A stretch of 64,000 bases of DNA from CAZYAK01 sp964403335 (GCA_964403335.1 CAYOFI010000005.1:25446-89445); one strand, 5' to 3'; positions 15,295 through 24,044 are shown, counted from the first letter of the stretch. Numbers and translations: made by a program. Notes: a model not told the origin generated them from the sequence alone.

Positions 15295-17994
15295 TCACCC
15301 CAACGTCCGCAAGCGTTCCTGGATTTTCTGCAGCTTCTCTGCGGTCGAGGCTTCCTTTTCGCGTTCCATCGCAATGACTTTCTCGGGGGCGTTTTTGACG
15401 AATTCTTGATTACCCAATTTGCCCTGAATGCCCTTCAAGAATTTTTCCAGTTGCGCCTGTTCTTTCTGGAGATTTTCGCGCTCTTTATCCAAGTCGATCA
15501 GACCGGCAAGGGAGAGATGGACTTCGATGCCCTGCAAGAATGCACTCGCGACTTCTTTGCGCGGCTTCCCCTCTTCCGTTTCCACAGTGAGGCTCTCCAC
15601 TTTTCCGAGCCTGCGGATGTGTGACTCCTGCGATTCCAATAGTGCGCTGTGATCTTTAGTCACGAGCACGACGGTGACTTCCTTCTTCGGTTCCACGTTC
15701 TGTTCCGTACGCAATTTGCGGATGGCGGTGATGACGTCGATTGTGCGCTGGAGAGCCATAAAAGACTCTTCATCGCGCGGGAAGTTCAATGCATTCGGCC
15801 ACGGCTCTTTCAGCAACATTCCGGCCTCTTGGTGCTTGATTTGGGACCAGAGTTCTTCCGTCACAAACGGACAATAGGGATGCAGCAATGTGAGAAGCGT
15901 GCGCAGGGTGTGAATAAGCACGCCGATGTTGGCCTCACCTTTACTGAGCTCGAGATACCAATCACAGAAATACTCCCACACGAACGCGTAGATGCGCTCG
16001 CCCACCTCGCTCAAACGATACTCCGTCAGTCCGCTTGTGACATCGTCCACAAGCAAACCGAGCGCATGGATGAGTGCTTTATCCGCCACGGTCTTCGCCT
16101 CGTACCCGTTGACCGTCTTCGGATCTTCACCGGCCTGTTCGCACTGCAGCAAAATAAAGCGCGACGCATTCCAGAGTTTGTTCACAAAATTGCGGTAGCC
16201 CGCGATCTTCTCTTCGTACAGGCGTGAATCGGCACCCGGGCTCTGGCCGACGATCATCGACAGGCGCAGGGCATCGGCGCCGTACGTTTTGATCATATCC
16301 AACGGATCGATCATCGTGTCCGGGTCGGACTTGCTCATCTTGCGGCCGTCGCGGGTGCGGATGAGACCGTGCAAATACACGGTTTCGAACGGCACCTGGC
16401 CGTATTCGAGTTCGGCGATCGGGCCCGTCACGTACGTTGTCATCAGGATCATGCGCGCGACCCAGAAGAACAGGATGTCATAGCCCGTCTCCATCACCTG
16501 CGTGGGGTGGAATTTCAGGAAATCGGGGCTTTGCAGAAGGAGATCTTCAAACGGAATGGACGGATCGGCCGCGAGGTCTGCATCGACCAATGTCGACCAC
16601 GTCCACATGGCGGAACTGAACCACGTGTCCAACGTGTCATCATCTTGCTTCCAGCCCGCCCCCTCGGGCGCCTCGATGCCCACATGCATATCCATCGCGC
16701 CGTTCGATTCCTTGTACCAGACGGGGACGCGGTGCCCCCACCAGATCTGGCGGGAGATGCACCAGTCGCGCAGGTTATCGATCCAATGAAAATACGTTTT
16801 CTCAAAGCGCTCGGGAATGATCTTGATCTGCTTCGTCTGCACCACTTCCTGCATCACTTCTTTCAGGCTCAATTCGCGACGCTTCCACTTCACGACACGC
16901 TTGTGGACATCGATGAACCACTGCTCCTTGATCTGCGGCTCGATGGTCCCCTTTCCGCGCTGAGACAACGCGACGTTGTGGACATAGTCTTCTTTGACGG
17001 ACACGAGCAGACCTTTGCTTTTCAATTTTTCGACGATCAACGGCCGCGCTTCCTCGATACCCATACCGGAGAATTCACCGGCGATCGGGAGCAATTTCCC
17101 GTCAAATCCGATCACCTGCTCTTTCTGCAAATCCTGACGTTCGGCGATCTCGAAATCCACCATGTCGTGCCACGGGGTGATGGTCATCACGCCTGTGCCG
17201 AACGCGGGATCGACGGCCTTGTCTTTGATGATCGTGGCCGTGACGGGACCGTTGATCCACTCGCACTCGAACGTATCGCCGTGCTTGTACTGCGTATAGC
17301 GCTCGTCATCCGGGTGCATCACCACGTACTTGTCCCCGAACTTGGTTTCCGGACGCGAGGTCGAGATCTCGAACGGACCGTATTTGAATGTGAAGAACGG
17401 ATCCGTGCGCTCGGTATATTCGATTTCATCATCCGAGACCGTCGTCTGCAGTTTGGGATCCCAGTTCACGATGCGATGCCCGCGGTAGATCAGTCCGTCT
17501 TTATACATCTTCACGAAGACTTCATTCACACAGCGGTTGAGCGTGGGCTCCATGGTGTACCGCTCGCGCGACCAATCGCACGAGCTGCCCATCTTGCGCA
17601 CTTGCCCGCGGATCGTGCCGCGGCTGTCTTCGACGAACTCGGCGATACGCCCGATCAATTTTTCGCGCCCGAGTTGCTTGCGCGGGTCCTTCATCTTCTC
17701 CTCCTTCTGCAATTTTTTAATGACCACGCTCTCCGTCGCAATCGCCGCATGGTCCGTGCCGGGCACCCAGAGCGCCTCCTTGCCCTGCATGCGCGCAAAA
17801 CGGGTGAAGATATCTTCCAACGCCAACATTACCGCATGGCCCAAGTGCAGCTGCCCCGTCGCGTTGGGCGGCGGCATGCTGACCGTGAACGGCTCCTTGG
17901 CGCTCTTATTGTCTGCCGTGAAGGCCCCGCTTTCCTCCCACATCTTGTAGATGCGGTCTTCGGTGGCCTGGGGGTCGTAAGCTTTCTCGAGCAT
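15295..17994 (-). CDS. valS: Valyl-tRNA synthetase
   Basis: 899 residues, the usual length for ValRS. This class I synthetase charges tRNA-Val and edits threonine. The HIGH-type motif is HLGH within PPPNATGQLHLGHAVML (about residues 42-58). The editing domain includes ISTSRPETKFGDKYVVMHPDD. The KMSKS motif is intact (GRKMSKSDPDTMIDP, about residue 555). A C-terminal coiled-coil arm (EREKEASTAEKLQKIQERL) closes the protein. The start MLEKAYDPQATEDRIYKMWEE fits the family. The leader contains a strong terminator-like hairpin (18017-18050), implying attenuation, but no T-box motif is visible. Confidence 0.97.
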   Translation of the reverse strand: MLEKAYDPQATEDRIYKMWEESGAFTADNKSAKEPFTVSMPPPNATGQLHLGHAVMLALEDIFTRFARMQGKEALWVPGTDHAAIATESVVIKKLQKEEKMKDPRKQLGREKLIGRIAEFVEDSRGTIRGQVRKMGSSCDWSRERYTMEPTLNRCVNEVFVKMYKDGLIYRGHRIVNWDPKLQTTVSDDEIEYTERTDPFFTFKYGPFEISTSRPETKFGDKYVVMHPDDERYTQYKHGDTFECEWINGPVTATIIKDKAVDPAFGTGVMTITPWHDMVDFEIAERQDLQKEQVIGFDGKLLPIAGEFSGMGIEEARPLIVEKLKSKGLLVSVKEDYVHNVALSQRGKGTIEPQIKEQWFIDVHKRVVKWKRRELSLKEVMQEVVQTKQIKIIPERFEKTYFHWIDNLRDWCISRQIWWGHRVPVWYKESNGAMDMHVGIEAPEGAGWKQDDDTLDTWFSSAMWTWSTLVDADLAADPSIPFEDLLLQSPDFLKFHPTQVMETGYDILFFWVARMILMTTYVTGPIAELEYGQVPFETVYLHGLIRTRDGRKMSKSDPDTMIDPLDMIKTYGADALRLSMIVGQSPGADSRLYEEKIAGYRNFVNKLWNASRFILLQCEQAGEDPKTVNGYEAKTVADKALIHALGLLVDDVTSGLTEYRLSEVGERIYAFVWEYFCDWYLELSKGEANIGVLIHTLRTLLTLLHPYCPFVTEELWSQIKHQEAGMLLKEPWPNALNFPRDEESFMALQRTIDVITAIRKLRTEQNVEPKKEVTVVLVTKDHSALLESQESHIRRLGKVESLTVETEEGKPRKEVASAFLQGIEVHLSLAGLIDLDKERENLQKEQAQLEKFLKGIQGKLGNQEFVKNAPEKVIAMEREKEASTAEKLQKIQERLRTLG

Positions 17995-18016
17995 TGGAGC
18001 AAAGTGTACTGAATAA

Positions 18017-18050
18017 TAAAAAAACGGCGACCGTTTTACCGGTGCCGTTC
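18017..18050 (-). terminator. Terminator-like hairpin in the valS leader
   Basis: On the minus strand AACGGC, ACCGGTAAAACGGT and CGCCGTTTTTTT, 23 nt before the valS ATG and downstream of its promoter. It would stop most transcripts unless an alternative structure forms. Confidence 0.7.
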
Positions 18051-18103
18051 GTTAGAGAGAAAGAACAAAGCTTTTTGCCCCTTGCGGGATGCAAAGCCAG
18101 CAA

Positions 18104-18133
18104 GTTATACAGCAAAAACTCAATTTTCTGCAA
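18104..18133 (-). promoter_or_regulatory. valS promoter
   Basis: TTGCAG (18128-18133), 18-bp spacer and TATAAC (18104-18109) on the minus strand, giving a leader of about 100 nt that includes the terminator hairpin. Confidence 0.55.
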
Positions 18134-18169
18134 GTCTAAATGTGTAATTGCCGCTAGAGTGAGCCGTAC

Positions 18170-18346
18170 ATGGAACGCGGACCCGAACATTTTGGCTTCC
18201 TGACGAGAAACTTCCTTCCTGAACCTGAAGGGAATCTGGGTCTGGTTCCAAAACTCGTCCGTGGAACGCGCAATCTTCTGACTAATTGGGCAAAAGATAT
18301 TCCTGTGCTGGGCTGGGGCACGGAGATCGCTCGCGCAGTCATCTGA
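18170..18346 (+). CDS. 58-residue hypothetical protein
   Basis: Frame MERGPEHFGFLTRNFLPEPE... ending WGTEIARAVI. TAGAGT lies 9 nt before the ATG, the same leaderless-type arrangement as the next gene. Composition is ordinary protein-like, with a possible amphipathic helix (LVPKLVRGTRNLLTNWAKD). It ends 21 bp before the FmdB-like gene. Unknown function; it could be a small structural or regulatory peptide. Confidence 0.5.
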   Translation: MERGPEHFGFLTRNFLPEPEGNLGLVPKLVRGTRNLLTNWAKDIPVLGWGTEIARAVI

Positions 18347-18367
18347 TCCCTCCGCTAGACTGCCCCC

Positions 18368-18688
18368 ATGCCGACCTTCGATTTCCGCTGCCTCTCCTGC
18401 GAAGCCGTCTTTGAGCACATGGTGCCATTCGGCAAGAAAGCGACGCCCGTATGCCCGTCCTGTGGTAAAAAGAAGACGGAGAAGCTGCTCACGCCCCCGG
18501 CCGTCGTCTTTAAAGGGGCTGGTTGGTACAAGACGGATAGCCGGCCGGCGCAGAAAGCCGCACCGGCGAAGCCGGCCGAAAAGACCCCGACAACCGAGGC
18601 TGCGCCCGCTTCCGATGCCAAAAAAACCGGCAAGCCTGCGCCCACGGAAAGCAAACCTGCTCGAACGGAGCAGAAGAAAAGTTCATAA
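18368..18688 (+). CDS. FmdB-family zinc-ribbon protein
   Basis: 106 residues. The N-terminal 50 residues are an FmdB/CxxC ribbon: MPTFDFRCLSCEAVFE, VCPSCGKKKTEKLLTPPAVVFKGAGWY. The remainder is a low-complexity Lys/Pro/Ala/Thr tail, common in this family. The function of FmdB-type ribbons is poorly defined. TAGACT is placed 6 nt before the ATG. The K+ channel gene begins 12 bp downstream and may share the transcript. Confidence 0.85.
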   Translation: MPTFDFRCLSCEAVFEHMVPFGKKATPVCPSCGKKKTEKLLTPPAVVFKGAGWYKTDSRPAQKAAPAKPAEKTPTTEAAPASDAKKTGKPAPTESKPARTEQKKSS

Positions 18689-18700
18689 TGCCGCGCGAGT

Positions 18701-19549
18701 ATGGCTTCCCGCATCCGCACGCCGTCACCTCCCCGGCTGATCCTCCGGTTTTTGGAAGAACTCACGCGCGTCTCGTACGGACGCCTCCTTTCCGTTTGGG
18801 GCGGGATCATCGTGTGTTTTGCGACCGTCTATTTCGCGCTCAGTTTTCTTTCCCAGGACCATACCCTCAGCAATCTTTCCTCAGACTCTCCGCTGCTGCG
18901 GCTTTTGGACTGCCTCTACTTCAGTGTCATCACCTCCACCACCGTCGGCTACGGAGACCTGACGCCGCAAGGGCTGAGCAAATTTTTCGCCGCGACAGAA
19001 AGCATCTTCGGCTATTTTGTCTTTGCCGTCTTCATCGCCAAATTGCTGTCGTATAAATCGGAAAGGATGATGCAGGCGATTCACGAACTGATGTACGAAA
19101 ATACGTTCCACCAGACGCGCGAAGGGTTTTTTACCGTCCGCAAGGACTACGATCTCTTGATCGCAGAAGCGGAAAATACAGGAACACTGTCTGCGGATTC
19201 CTGGGACAAATTCATCATCGCCTTCTGGGAGAGCCGGCGGCTGCTGATGAGCATCCGGCAACTGCATGGCGAAGAGGGCACGTCTCCTTTGGACGACACG
19301 CGGGAAAAACTGTTACTGGAAGCCATTCACCGGACTCTCACTCGCCTGCATCAATTGCTGGATCTGCTGCGAAAAACAACCGGCAAAGAGCGCGTCATGA
19401 TGAAAACGGAACTGCAGGCGCTTGTGCGGATCATCGCCACGACACTAGCCTCATGGAAGCGCGACGGGCACGCGGCGAATGCGGAATGGTTCGCGCGCGC
19501 GGAGAAGATCGGGAATGCATTGAAGAAGCAGGCCGGAACCACACGATGA
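18701..19549 (+). CDS. Two-helix potassium channel with cytoplasmic domain
   Basis: 282 residues. Helix 1 (LLSVWGGIIVCFATVYFALSF), a pore loop with the selectivity filter TTVGYGD (about residue 83) and helix 2 (FAATESIFGYFVFAVFIAKLL) define a KcsA/MthK-type pore, tetrameric in the membrane. The C-terminal 170 residues are helical and contain neither an RCK nor a cyclic-nucleotide motif, so the gating ligand is unknown. The start is the ATG giving a basic N-terminal tail; it lies 12 bp after the FmdB-like stop codon. Confidence 0.88.
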   Translation: MASRIRTPSPPRLILRFLEELTRVSYGRLLSVWGGIIVCFATVYFALSFLSQDHTLSNLSSDSPLLRLLDCLYFSVITSTTVGYGDLTPQGLSKFFAATESIFGYFVFAVFIAKLLSYKSERMMQAIHELMYENTFHQTREGFFTVRKDYDLLIAEAENTGTLSADSWDKFIIAFWESRRLLMSIRQLHGEEGTSPLDDTREKLLLEAIHRTLTRLHQLLDLLRKTTGKERVMMKTELQALVRIIATTLASWKRDGHAANAEWFARAEKIGNALKKQAGTTR

Positions 19550-19552
19550 CGG

Positions 19553-20599
19553 TCACTTCCAGCGGAACGTGGGATGGATGACTTCGCTCATCGCGCCGCA
19601 GATGACGCCTGCGCCGCCGCAGCCGATAGTGAAGAGCGCGTAGCGCGCATTCGCATCAAGCGGATACTCCACGCCCGCATCGCAGCCCGCCCAGGCTTCG
19701 CCGGCCTGTTTGACGTTGGCGTACCCAAAGACATTCGGGATCCAGTGCAACCGCAATTCCCCTCCCGTAAACACGCCGCGGCCTTGGATGACCAGCGTGT
19801 GCATCTCCTTCCCCTTCAGGGCTGGCAATGCTTCAGCCAACGCCTCTGCGCGCGTCGCGTCGCATCCCTGCAGGTACTCGACATGGTCTTTCACGAATTG
19901 CTCCGCGCTCTCCTCGGTCTTGAAAATCTCTGCATCGAGCCCGCGAGTGGAGAATGTGAAGGGAATTTCTTTTTTGGCCGTAAAATCCTTGCCGGCATCG
20001 GGAAGATTCGCGGGTGGGAAAAGCGCGAAACTCTTGATGGATGCTTCGATCGCCTGCCGCGCAAAGTCATCGGAAGCGCGCATACGCACCACGAGGACAT
20101 TCGATGCATGCGGCACCAAGTACGTCAGGATATCGGCGTCATTCGGATCGGACGTGGCATACATGGCCGTCTTTCCCACAGTCACCGGACCGGTAATCGG
20201 GCCGTACCATGGATGACCGCGCAGATCAGCGACCGTCGTGTCCATTTCGATTCTCACATGGATCATGCTGGGAAACAGATCCGTTGGCCTATTGATGAGC
20301 GGAAGCTCTTCCGAGATGCTCGTCCCCTCCACCGGTTGCCCATAGGACTCCCAGTCCTCCGGATAGTCGAATGCATAGCCATAGACCTCGTTGCGATGGT
20401 GCGCAGTGCGGCCGGAGAGTGGGGGGCGGATGAACGGCTCCAGTGAAGCCTCCGGGGTCCCGGCGGCAGACGATGAACTGACTCCATATTTCACGATGGG
20501 TATCTTGTTGATGGAAGCGCGGATTGCCAAGAACACCGCTGCAATCAGCATAAGAGCAATGAACGCGGTCACAAGGATACGAAGGGGACGAATGGTCAT
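19553..20599 (-). CDS. Membrane-anchored extracytoplasmic protein of unknown function
   Basis: 348 residues from the chosen ATG (MTIRPLRILVTAFIALMLIAAVFLAI: a basic start followed by a single helix, probably a signal anchor). The exported part begins with a Ser/Pro-rich linker and has a PsbP-like feel (YGYAFDYPEDWESYGQPVEG...SMIHVRIEMD), typical of lipoprotein-like domains. Cysteines occur late (GCDAT, AGCDAG, IGCGGAGVICG) and may form disulfides. The gene is convergent with the K+ channel gene, with 3 bp between them. Unknown role. Confidence 0.7.
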   Translation of the reverse strand: MTIRPLRILVTAFIALMLIAAVFLAIRASINKIPIVKYGVSSSSAAGTPEASLEPFIRPPLSGRTAHHRNEVYGYAFDYPEDWESYGQPVEGTSISEELPLINRPTDLFPSMIHVRIEMDTTVADLRGHPWYGPITGPVTVGKTAMYATSDPNDADILTYLVPHASNVLVVRMRASDDFARQAIEASIKSFALFPPANLPDAGKDFTAKKEIPFTFSTRGLDAEIFKTEESAEQFVKDHVEYLQGCDATRAEALAEALPALKGKEMHTLVIQGRGVFTGGELRLHWIPNVFGYANVKQAGEAWAGCDAGVEYPLDANARYALFTIGCGGAGVICGAMSEVIHPTFRWK

Positions 20600-20680
20600 A
20601 GTAATGGAGTGACTATTGAGTACAACGCACGGCGGAAAGAAATACTGCACGCAGGTCGGCTGGAGAATATCAGAATAGAC

Positions 20681-20715
20681 AAAAAAACCGCGCTCCCCTC
20701 GGGAGCGCGGTTTTT
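20681..20715. terminator. Bidirectional terminator between pnp and the 19553 gene
   Basis: AAAAAAACCGCGCTCCC, CTC, GGGAGCGCGGTTTTT: a 10-bp GC-rich stem with A and T runs. It lies 14 bp after the pnp stop codon. Confidence 0.92.
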
Positions 20716-20728
20716 GAACTTCTGTGGA

Positions 20729-22954
20729 TTACCGGCGCGGGGGTCCGCGGCGGGGGCCGCCGAAGCCTCCGGTGCGCGGGGGCGGAGCCACCCAGCCTTC
20801 GGGAGGCGCGGACATCTGCTTGAGCGACATGCGCGTCTTGCCTTCCTGCGCATCGTACTCGATGACTTTCGCTTCGACTTCCTGGCCCATCTTGAGGACG
20901 TCTTCCACGCGTTCGGTGCGGCCCCAGGCCAATTCCGAGATGTGAATCATGGCGTCTTTGCCCGGGAGGAATTCCACGATGGCGCCGGTGCCGTCGATGA
21001 TGCGGATGACTTTGCCCTTGTAGATCTTGCCGACAACCGGCTTTTCGACGATCGCCTGGATCCAGGCCTTGGCCTTCACCATCGCTTCGCCGTTGACCGA
21101 CGTGACGAAGATGAGACCGGAATCTTCGATGTCGATCTCCACGCCCAGTTCGCCCGTGATCTTTTGGATCGTCTCTCCGCCCTTTCCGATGACGAGGCGG
21201 ATATCTTCGGGATCGATCTGGATGGTCTCGATGCGCGGAGCGTACGGGCTCATCTCTTTGCGCGGTTCGGGGATGGTCTTCAACATAATTTCGAGGATCT
21301 TCGCGCGGCCGACTTTCGCCTTCTGGAGCGCATCCACAAAGACGGAATCCGGCAATCCTTTGATCTTGATATCCATCTGAATGGCCGTGATGCCCTTGGC
21401 CGTACCGGTGGCTTTGAAGTCCATGTCTCCGCCGAAGTCCTCTTCATCTTGCAAGTCGGTGAGCACGACGTACTGACCCTTGGCTTCGTCGGACATCAAA
21501 CCCAATGCGATACCGGAAACCGGTGCAAGGAGCGGAACACCTGCGGCCATGAGGGCCAACGTCGATCCGCACGCAGCAGCCATCGAGCTCGATCCGTTGC
21601 TGCTCAAGATTTCCGTGACGGTGCGGATGGTGTAGGGGTAATCCTCCTGTTTGGGCAACACCGGTTCCAAACCGCGCTGCGCCAGGTTTCCGTGACCGAC
21701 TTCGCGGTTGCCCACGAATAAGCGGTTGGACGTTTCCCCGACGGAGAACGGCGGGAAGTTGTAGTGGTGCATGTAGCGGATCTTGTGTTCGCCTTCCATG
21801 CCTTCCACGATCTGTTGATCGCCGGGAGAACCCAATGTGCACGTGGTGAGCCCCTGCGTCTCGCCGCGCTCGAAGAGCGCGGAACCGTGAACGCGGTTGG
21901 GCAAAATATCGACCATCGTGGCGATGGGGCGGATTTCGTCCACCTTGCGGCTGCTCATGCGGATGCCTTCTTCCAGCACCAAGCGGCGCACTTCGGCCTT
22001 GATGATTTTGTCGATGAAGATGGCACCGTGCGTGAGCAATTGCTCCATCCCCTCGCTGTCGCTGGTGGCGACCTTGGCTTCGTCATCGCCGAACTTCTCT
22101 TTCAATTTCGCCTCGGCCTCTTCCATCAATTTGCTGAAGATCGCACGGCGCTCCCCTTTCTTCATATCGTTTTTGATGGCCTTGGTGATCTCCGGGAGGG
22201 CCCATGCCTTCAGGTAATCGTATGCCTCCTGATGCATGAAGGGCTCCTCGACCGCAAACTTCGGCAATCCGATTTCCTTCTGGATCTCCGCAAAGAACTT
22301 CGCGATTTTCTGCGCCCACTTCTTGCCGAACTCGATGGCCCGGATGACTTCTTCTTCCGGAATCTGATTGGCCGCGGCCTCGATCATCACGACTTTTTCC
22401 AACGATGCCGTGAGGAAGAGGTCCAGATCGCACCGCGTGCGTGCCTCGCGGGACGGGTTCAACACCAGTTCCCCGCCGATGATGCCCACGCGGACGGAAC
22501 CGAGCGGTCCGTCGATCGGACAATCCGACAGCGCGGACGCCAAGTTGGCGGCGTTGGCGGAGACGACATCATGCTCATGCTCGAAGTCGTAGCTGAGGAC
22601 GGTGCAGAAGACCTGGATGTCGCGGTGGAAGTGCTTGGGGAACATGGGGCGCAGACCGCGGTCAATCACGCGCGCCATGAGCACGTAGTCATCGCCCGGA
22701 CGGCCTTCGCGCTTGCGGAAGCGACTGCCTGCGATTTTGCCGCCGGCATAAAACTTTTCCTGGTACACAACCTGCAGCGGCAAGAAGTCGACGCCCGCGC
22801 GCGCTTTGGAACTGATGGTGCAGTTGCCGAGCACGACGGTATCGCCCATTTGGCACAACACGGACGCGTTCGCCTGCGGCGCAATGCCGCCGGACTTGAT
22901 AAGGAGCTTCTGATCGCCGAGCTCCAAGGAATACTCCTTCTGAGTATTAAGCAT
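20729..22954 (-). CDS. pnp: Polyribonucleotide nucleotidyltransferase
   Basis: 741 residues. PNPase is a trimeric, phosphorolytic 3'-5' exoribonuclease. Two RNase PH domains flank a helical domain. The second shows FPPFSVGETSNRLFVGNREVGHGNLAQRGLEPVLP and DEEDFGGDMDFKATGTAKGITAIQMDIKI, with the catalytic Asp residues. A KH domain (IRLVIGKGGETIQKITGELG, about 570-625) and an S1 domain (GKIYKGKVIRIIDGTGAIVEFLPG) follow. The last 25 residues are Pro/Gly/Arg-rich, an extra RNA-binding tail. rpsO lies upstream as usual, but a small gene on the opposite strand sits between them. Confidence 0.97.
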   Translation of the reverse strand: MLNTQKEYSLELGDQKLLIKSGGIAPQANASVLCQMGDTVVLGNCTISSKARAGVDFLPLQVVYQEKFYAGGKIAGSRFRKREGRPGDDYVLMARVIDRGLRPMFPKHFHRDIQVFCTVLSYDFEHEHDVVSANAANLASALSDCPIDGPLGSVRVGIIGGELVLNPSREARTRCDLDLFLTASLEKVVMIEAAANQIPEEEVIRAIEFGKKWAQKIAKFFAEIQKEIGLPKFAVEEPFMHQEAYDYLKAWALPEITKAIKNDMKKGERRAIFSKLMEEAEAKLKEKFGDDEAKVATSDSEGMEQLLTHGAIFIDKIIKAEVRRLVLEEGIRMSSRKVDEIRPIATMVDILPNRVHGSALFERGETQGLTTCTLGSPGDQQIVEGMEGEHKIRYMHHYNFPPFSVGETSNRLFVGNREVGHGNLAQRGLEPVLPKQEDYPYTIRTVTEILSSNGSSSMAAACGSTLALMAAGVPLLAPVSGIALGLMSDEAKGQYVVLTDLQDEEDFGGDMDFKATGTAKGITAIQMDIKIKGLPDSVFVDALQKAKVGRAKILEIMLKTIPEPRKEMSPYAPRIETIQIDPEDIRLVIGKGGETIQKITGELGVEIDIEDSGLIFVTSVNGEAMVKAKAWIQAIVEKPVVGKIYKGKVIRIIDGTGAIVEFLPGKDAMIHISELAWGRTERVEDVLKMGQEVEAKVIEYDAQEGKTRMSLKQMSAPPEGWVAPPPRTGGFGGPRRGPPRR

Positions 22955-23037
22955 AAAAGAAAATTGGGAAGAATCAGTCTTCCCGCTTGGTCTGCTTCTC
23001 CTCTGAATGGATTCACATGCGGCATTTCGCGCGCAGT

Positions 23038-23068
23038 TGTCACACTGAGCCCGACGAAGTGTCGAACG
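23038..23068. repeat. TGTCAC...GAGCC...CGAA palindrome fragment in the pnp 5' UTR
   Basis: TGTCACACTGAGCCCGACG followed by AAGTGTCGAACG. It resembles the left arm of the element at 37501-37589. It lies in the 155-nt untranslated leader of pnp. Confidence 0.6.
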
Positions 23069-23115
23069 TAAACCCAGGAAAGGGAAGGGAGAGATGGCGG
23101 GAAAGAGCTGCCAAT

Positions 23116-23143
23116 AGTATAGCTTCCTTTAATTGCCTTGAAA
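23116..23143 (-). promoter_or_regulatory. Probable pnp promoter
   Basis: TATACT at 23116-23121 (minus strand) with a weak -35 TTTCAA 16 bp upstream. It would leave a pnp leader of about 155 nt. Confidence 0.45.
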
Positions 23144-23153
23144 ACCCGCTTTT

Positions 23154-23181
23154 TTGACAAAAATCCTGTTGAGATTACTCT
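23154..23181 (+). promoter_or_regulatory. Promoter of the 78-residue gene
   Basis: TTGACA (23154-23159), 16-bp spacer and TACTCT (23176-23181); transcription should start near 23188. The TTG of this -35 is in frame with the gene but cannot be its start codon if the promoter is right. Confidence 0.7.
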
Positions 23182-23210
23182 ATGGACTACTATTTTTTAT
23201 CCCAATTTTT

Positions 23211-23447
23211 ATGAACGCACCTGCTGAAGAAGGATCTTTGGATATCAATCCTCCCACCACCGACACGCCTGCCCCAGGCGAGGTCGCGAGACAGGCACGT
23301 CTAGTCTTAGCAATGCTCGAAGGCAGGGTTCCTTGCGAAGACGACCTGCCGCCGCTTCCTACAGACATTCAGACAGCGCTGGACGAGACGAAAGATGCAG
23401 CCCTTGCGCAAGCTCTGAAAGCAATTCAGGAAACACAGGCGTCATAA
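23211..23447 (+). CDS. 78-residue acidic hypothetical protein
   Basis: MNAPAEEGSLDINPPTTDTP... continues to a helical C-terminus (AALAQALKAIQETQAS). Start chosen at the ATG downstream of a good promoter; this removes an apparently hydrophobic N-terminus that would need a TTG start inside the -35 box. One Cys is present (VPCEDDL). It lies between rpsO and pnp on the opposite strand, and a bidirectional terminator follows. Function unknown. Confidence 0.6.
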   Translation: MNAPAEEGSLDINPPTTDTPAPGEVARQARLVLAMLEGRVPCEDDLPPLPTDIQTALDETKDAALAQALKAIQETQAS

Positions 23448-23454
23448 CGCTTTC

Positions 23455-23484
23455 AAAAAGCGCATCCCTGGGGATGCGCTTTTT
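23455..23484. terminator. Bidirectional terminator between the 78-residue gene and rpsO
   Basis: AAAAAGCGCATCCC, TG, GGGATGCGCTTTTT: a 10-bp stem with A and T runs, serving both convergent genes. Confidence 0.92.
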
Positions 23485-23502
23485 CATTGCCGTGAATGAG
23501 GA

Positions 23503-23772
23503 TTATTTCTTCAGCTTATGCTTCTCCAACACTTCTTGGTAGTTCTCCGGCTTGTTCATGCGGAGGTACGTGAGAAGTTTGCGGCGCTGGGCCACTTTGC
23601 CCAAGAGGCCGCGGCGGGCGGAGTGGTCTTTCTTGTGTTCCTTCAAGTGATCGGTGAGGAGGCCAATCGCCTTGGTGAGGATGGCGATCTGGACCTGGGG
23701 CGAGCCCGTATCCTTCGCATGCGTGCGGTGCTTGGTGATCAGGGTCTTTTTCTGGCTCTTTTTAATGGCCAT
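23503..23772 (-). CDS. rpsO: 30S ribosomal protein S15
   Basis: 89 residues, the normal length. S15 binds the 16S rRNA central domain and organises the platform. Conserved blocks are visible: HAKDTGSPQVQIAILTKAI, LTDHLKEHKKDHSARRGLL and VAQRRKLLTYLRMNKPENYQ. The start MAIKKSQKKTLITKHRTHAKD fits. It is preceded by a leader of about 105 nt with a hairpin and T tract just before the ATG, suggesting autoregulation, as is common for S15. Confidence 0.97.
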   Translation of the reverse strand: MAIKKSQKKTLITKHRTHAKDTGSPQVQIAILTKAIGLLTDHLKEHKKDHSARRGLLGKVAQRRKLLTYLRMNKPENYQEVLEKHKLKK

Positions 23773-23876
23773 AGAATCAAGGGATGAATAAAAAAGGATT
23801 GCGCCGCGCCAGGAGGAGGGTCAAAGCCCTGAACCAGCGAGGCCGCTCCCGCGCAATAATGGGACGCGCGGACCGG
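23773..23876 (-). promoter_or_regulatory. S15 leader with attenuator-like hairpin
   Basis: On the minus strand the leader has complementary segments (ATTGCGCG near its start and GGCGCGGCGCAAT near its end) directly followed by CCTTTTTTATT, so the last hairpin looks like an intrinsic terminator about 20 nt before the ATG. This placement suggests feedback by S15 binding; the exact fold was not computed. Confidence 0.5.
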
Positions 23877-23882
23877 ATGCCA

Positions 23883-23910
23883 ATTCTATGAATCCTGGGC
23901 AAAAAAGCAA
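23883..23910 (-). promoter_or_regulatory. rpsO promoter
   Basis: TTGCTT (23905-23910), 16-bp spacer and TAGAAT (23883-23888) on the minus strand. Confidence 0.65.
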
Positions 23911-24044
23911 GGGAGTGGTCGAGTTTTTAGCGGATCAAAGCCCAGAAAGCAGGTATAGGTGGACGATAATACACCATTATTCATCCGGGGAATCAATAGA
24001 AAACGCGTGACTCCCCCCTTCCACCTGCGAGTACCATCCTGCCC

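Noticed and set aside
16369..18012. Long open frame antisense to valS
   Set aside because: It mirrors a complete valyl-tRNA synthetase with all motifs; composition (His/Arg-rich) is typical of a shadow frame.
17995..18110. T-box riboswitch upstream of valS
   Set aside because: No AGGGTGGNACCGCG motif or specifier-loop architecture was seen; only a terminator hairpin.
21764..23071. 435-codon open frame antisense to pnp
   Set aside because: Shadow of PNPase caused by GC-rich codon use.
23154..23210. TTG start giving the 78-residue protein a hydrophobic N-terminus
   Set aside because: The TTG is part of a consensus -35 box with a -10 correctly spaced inside the supposed coding region.
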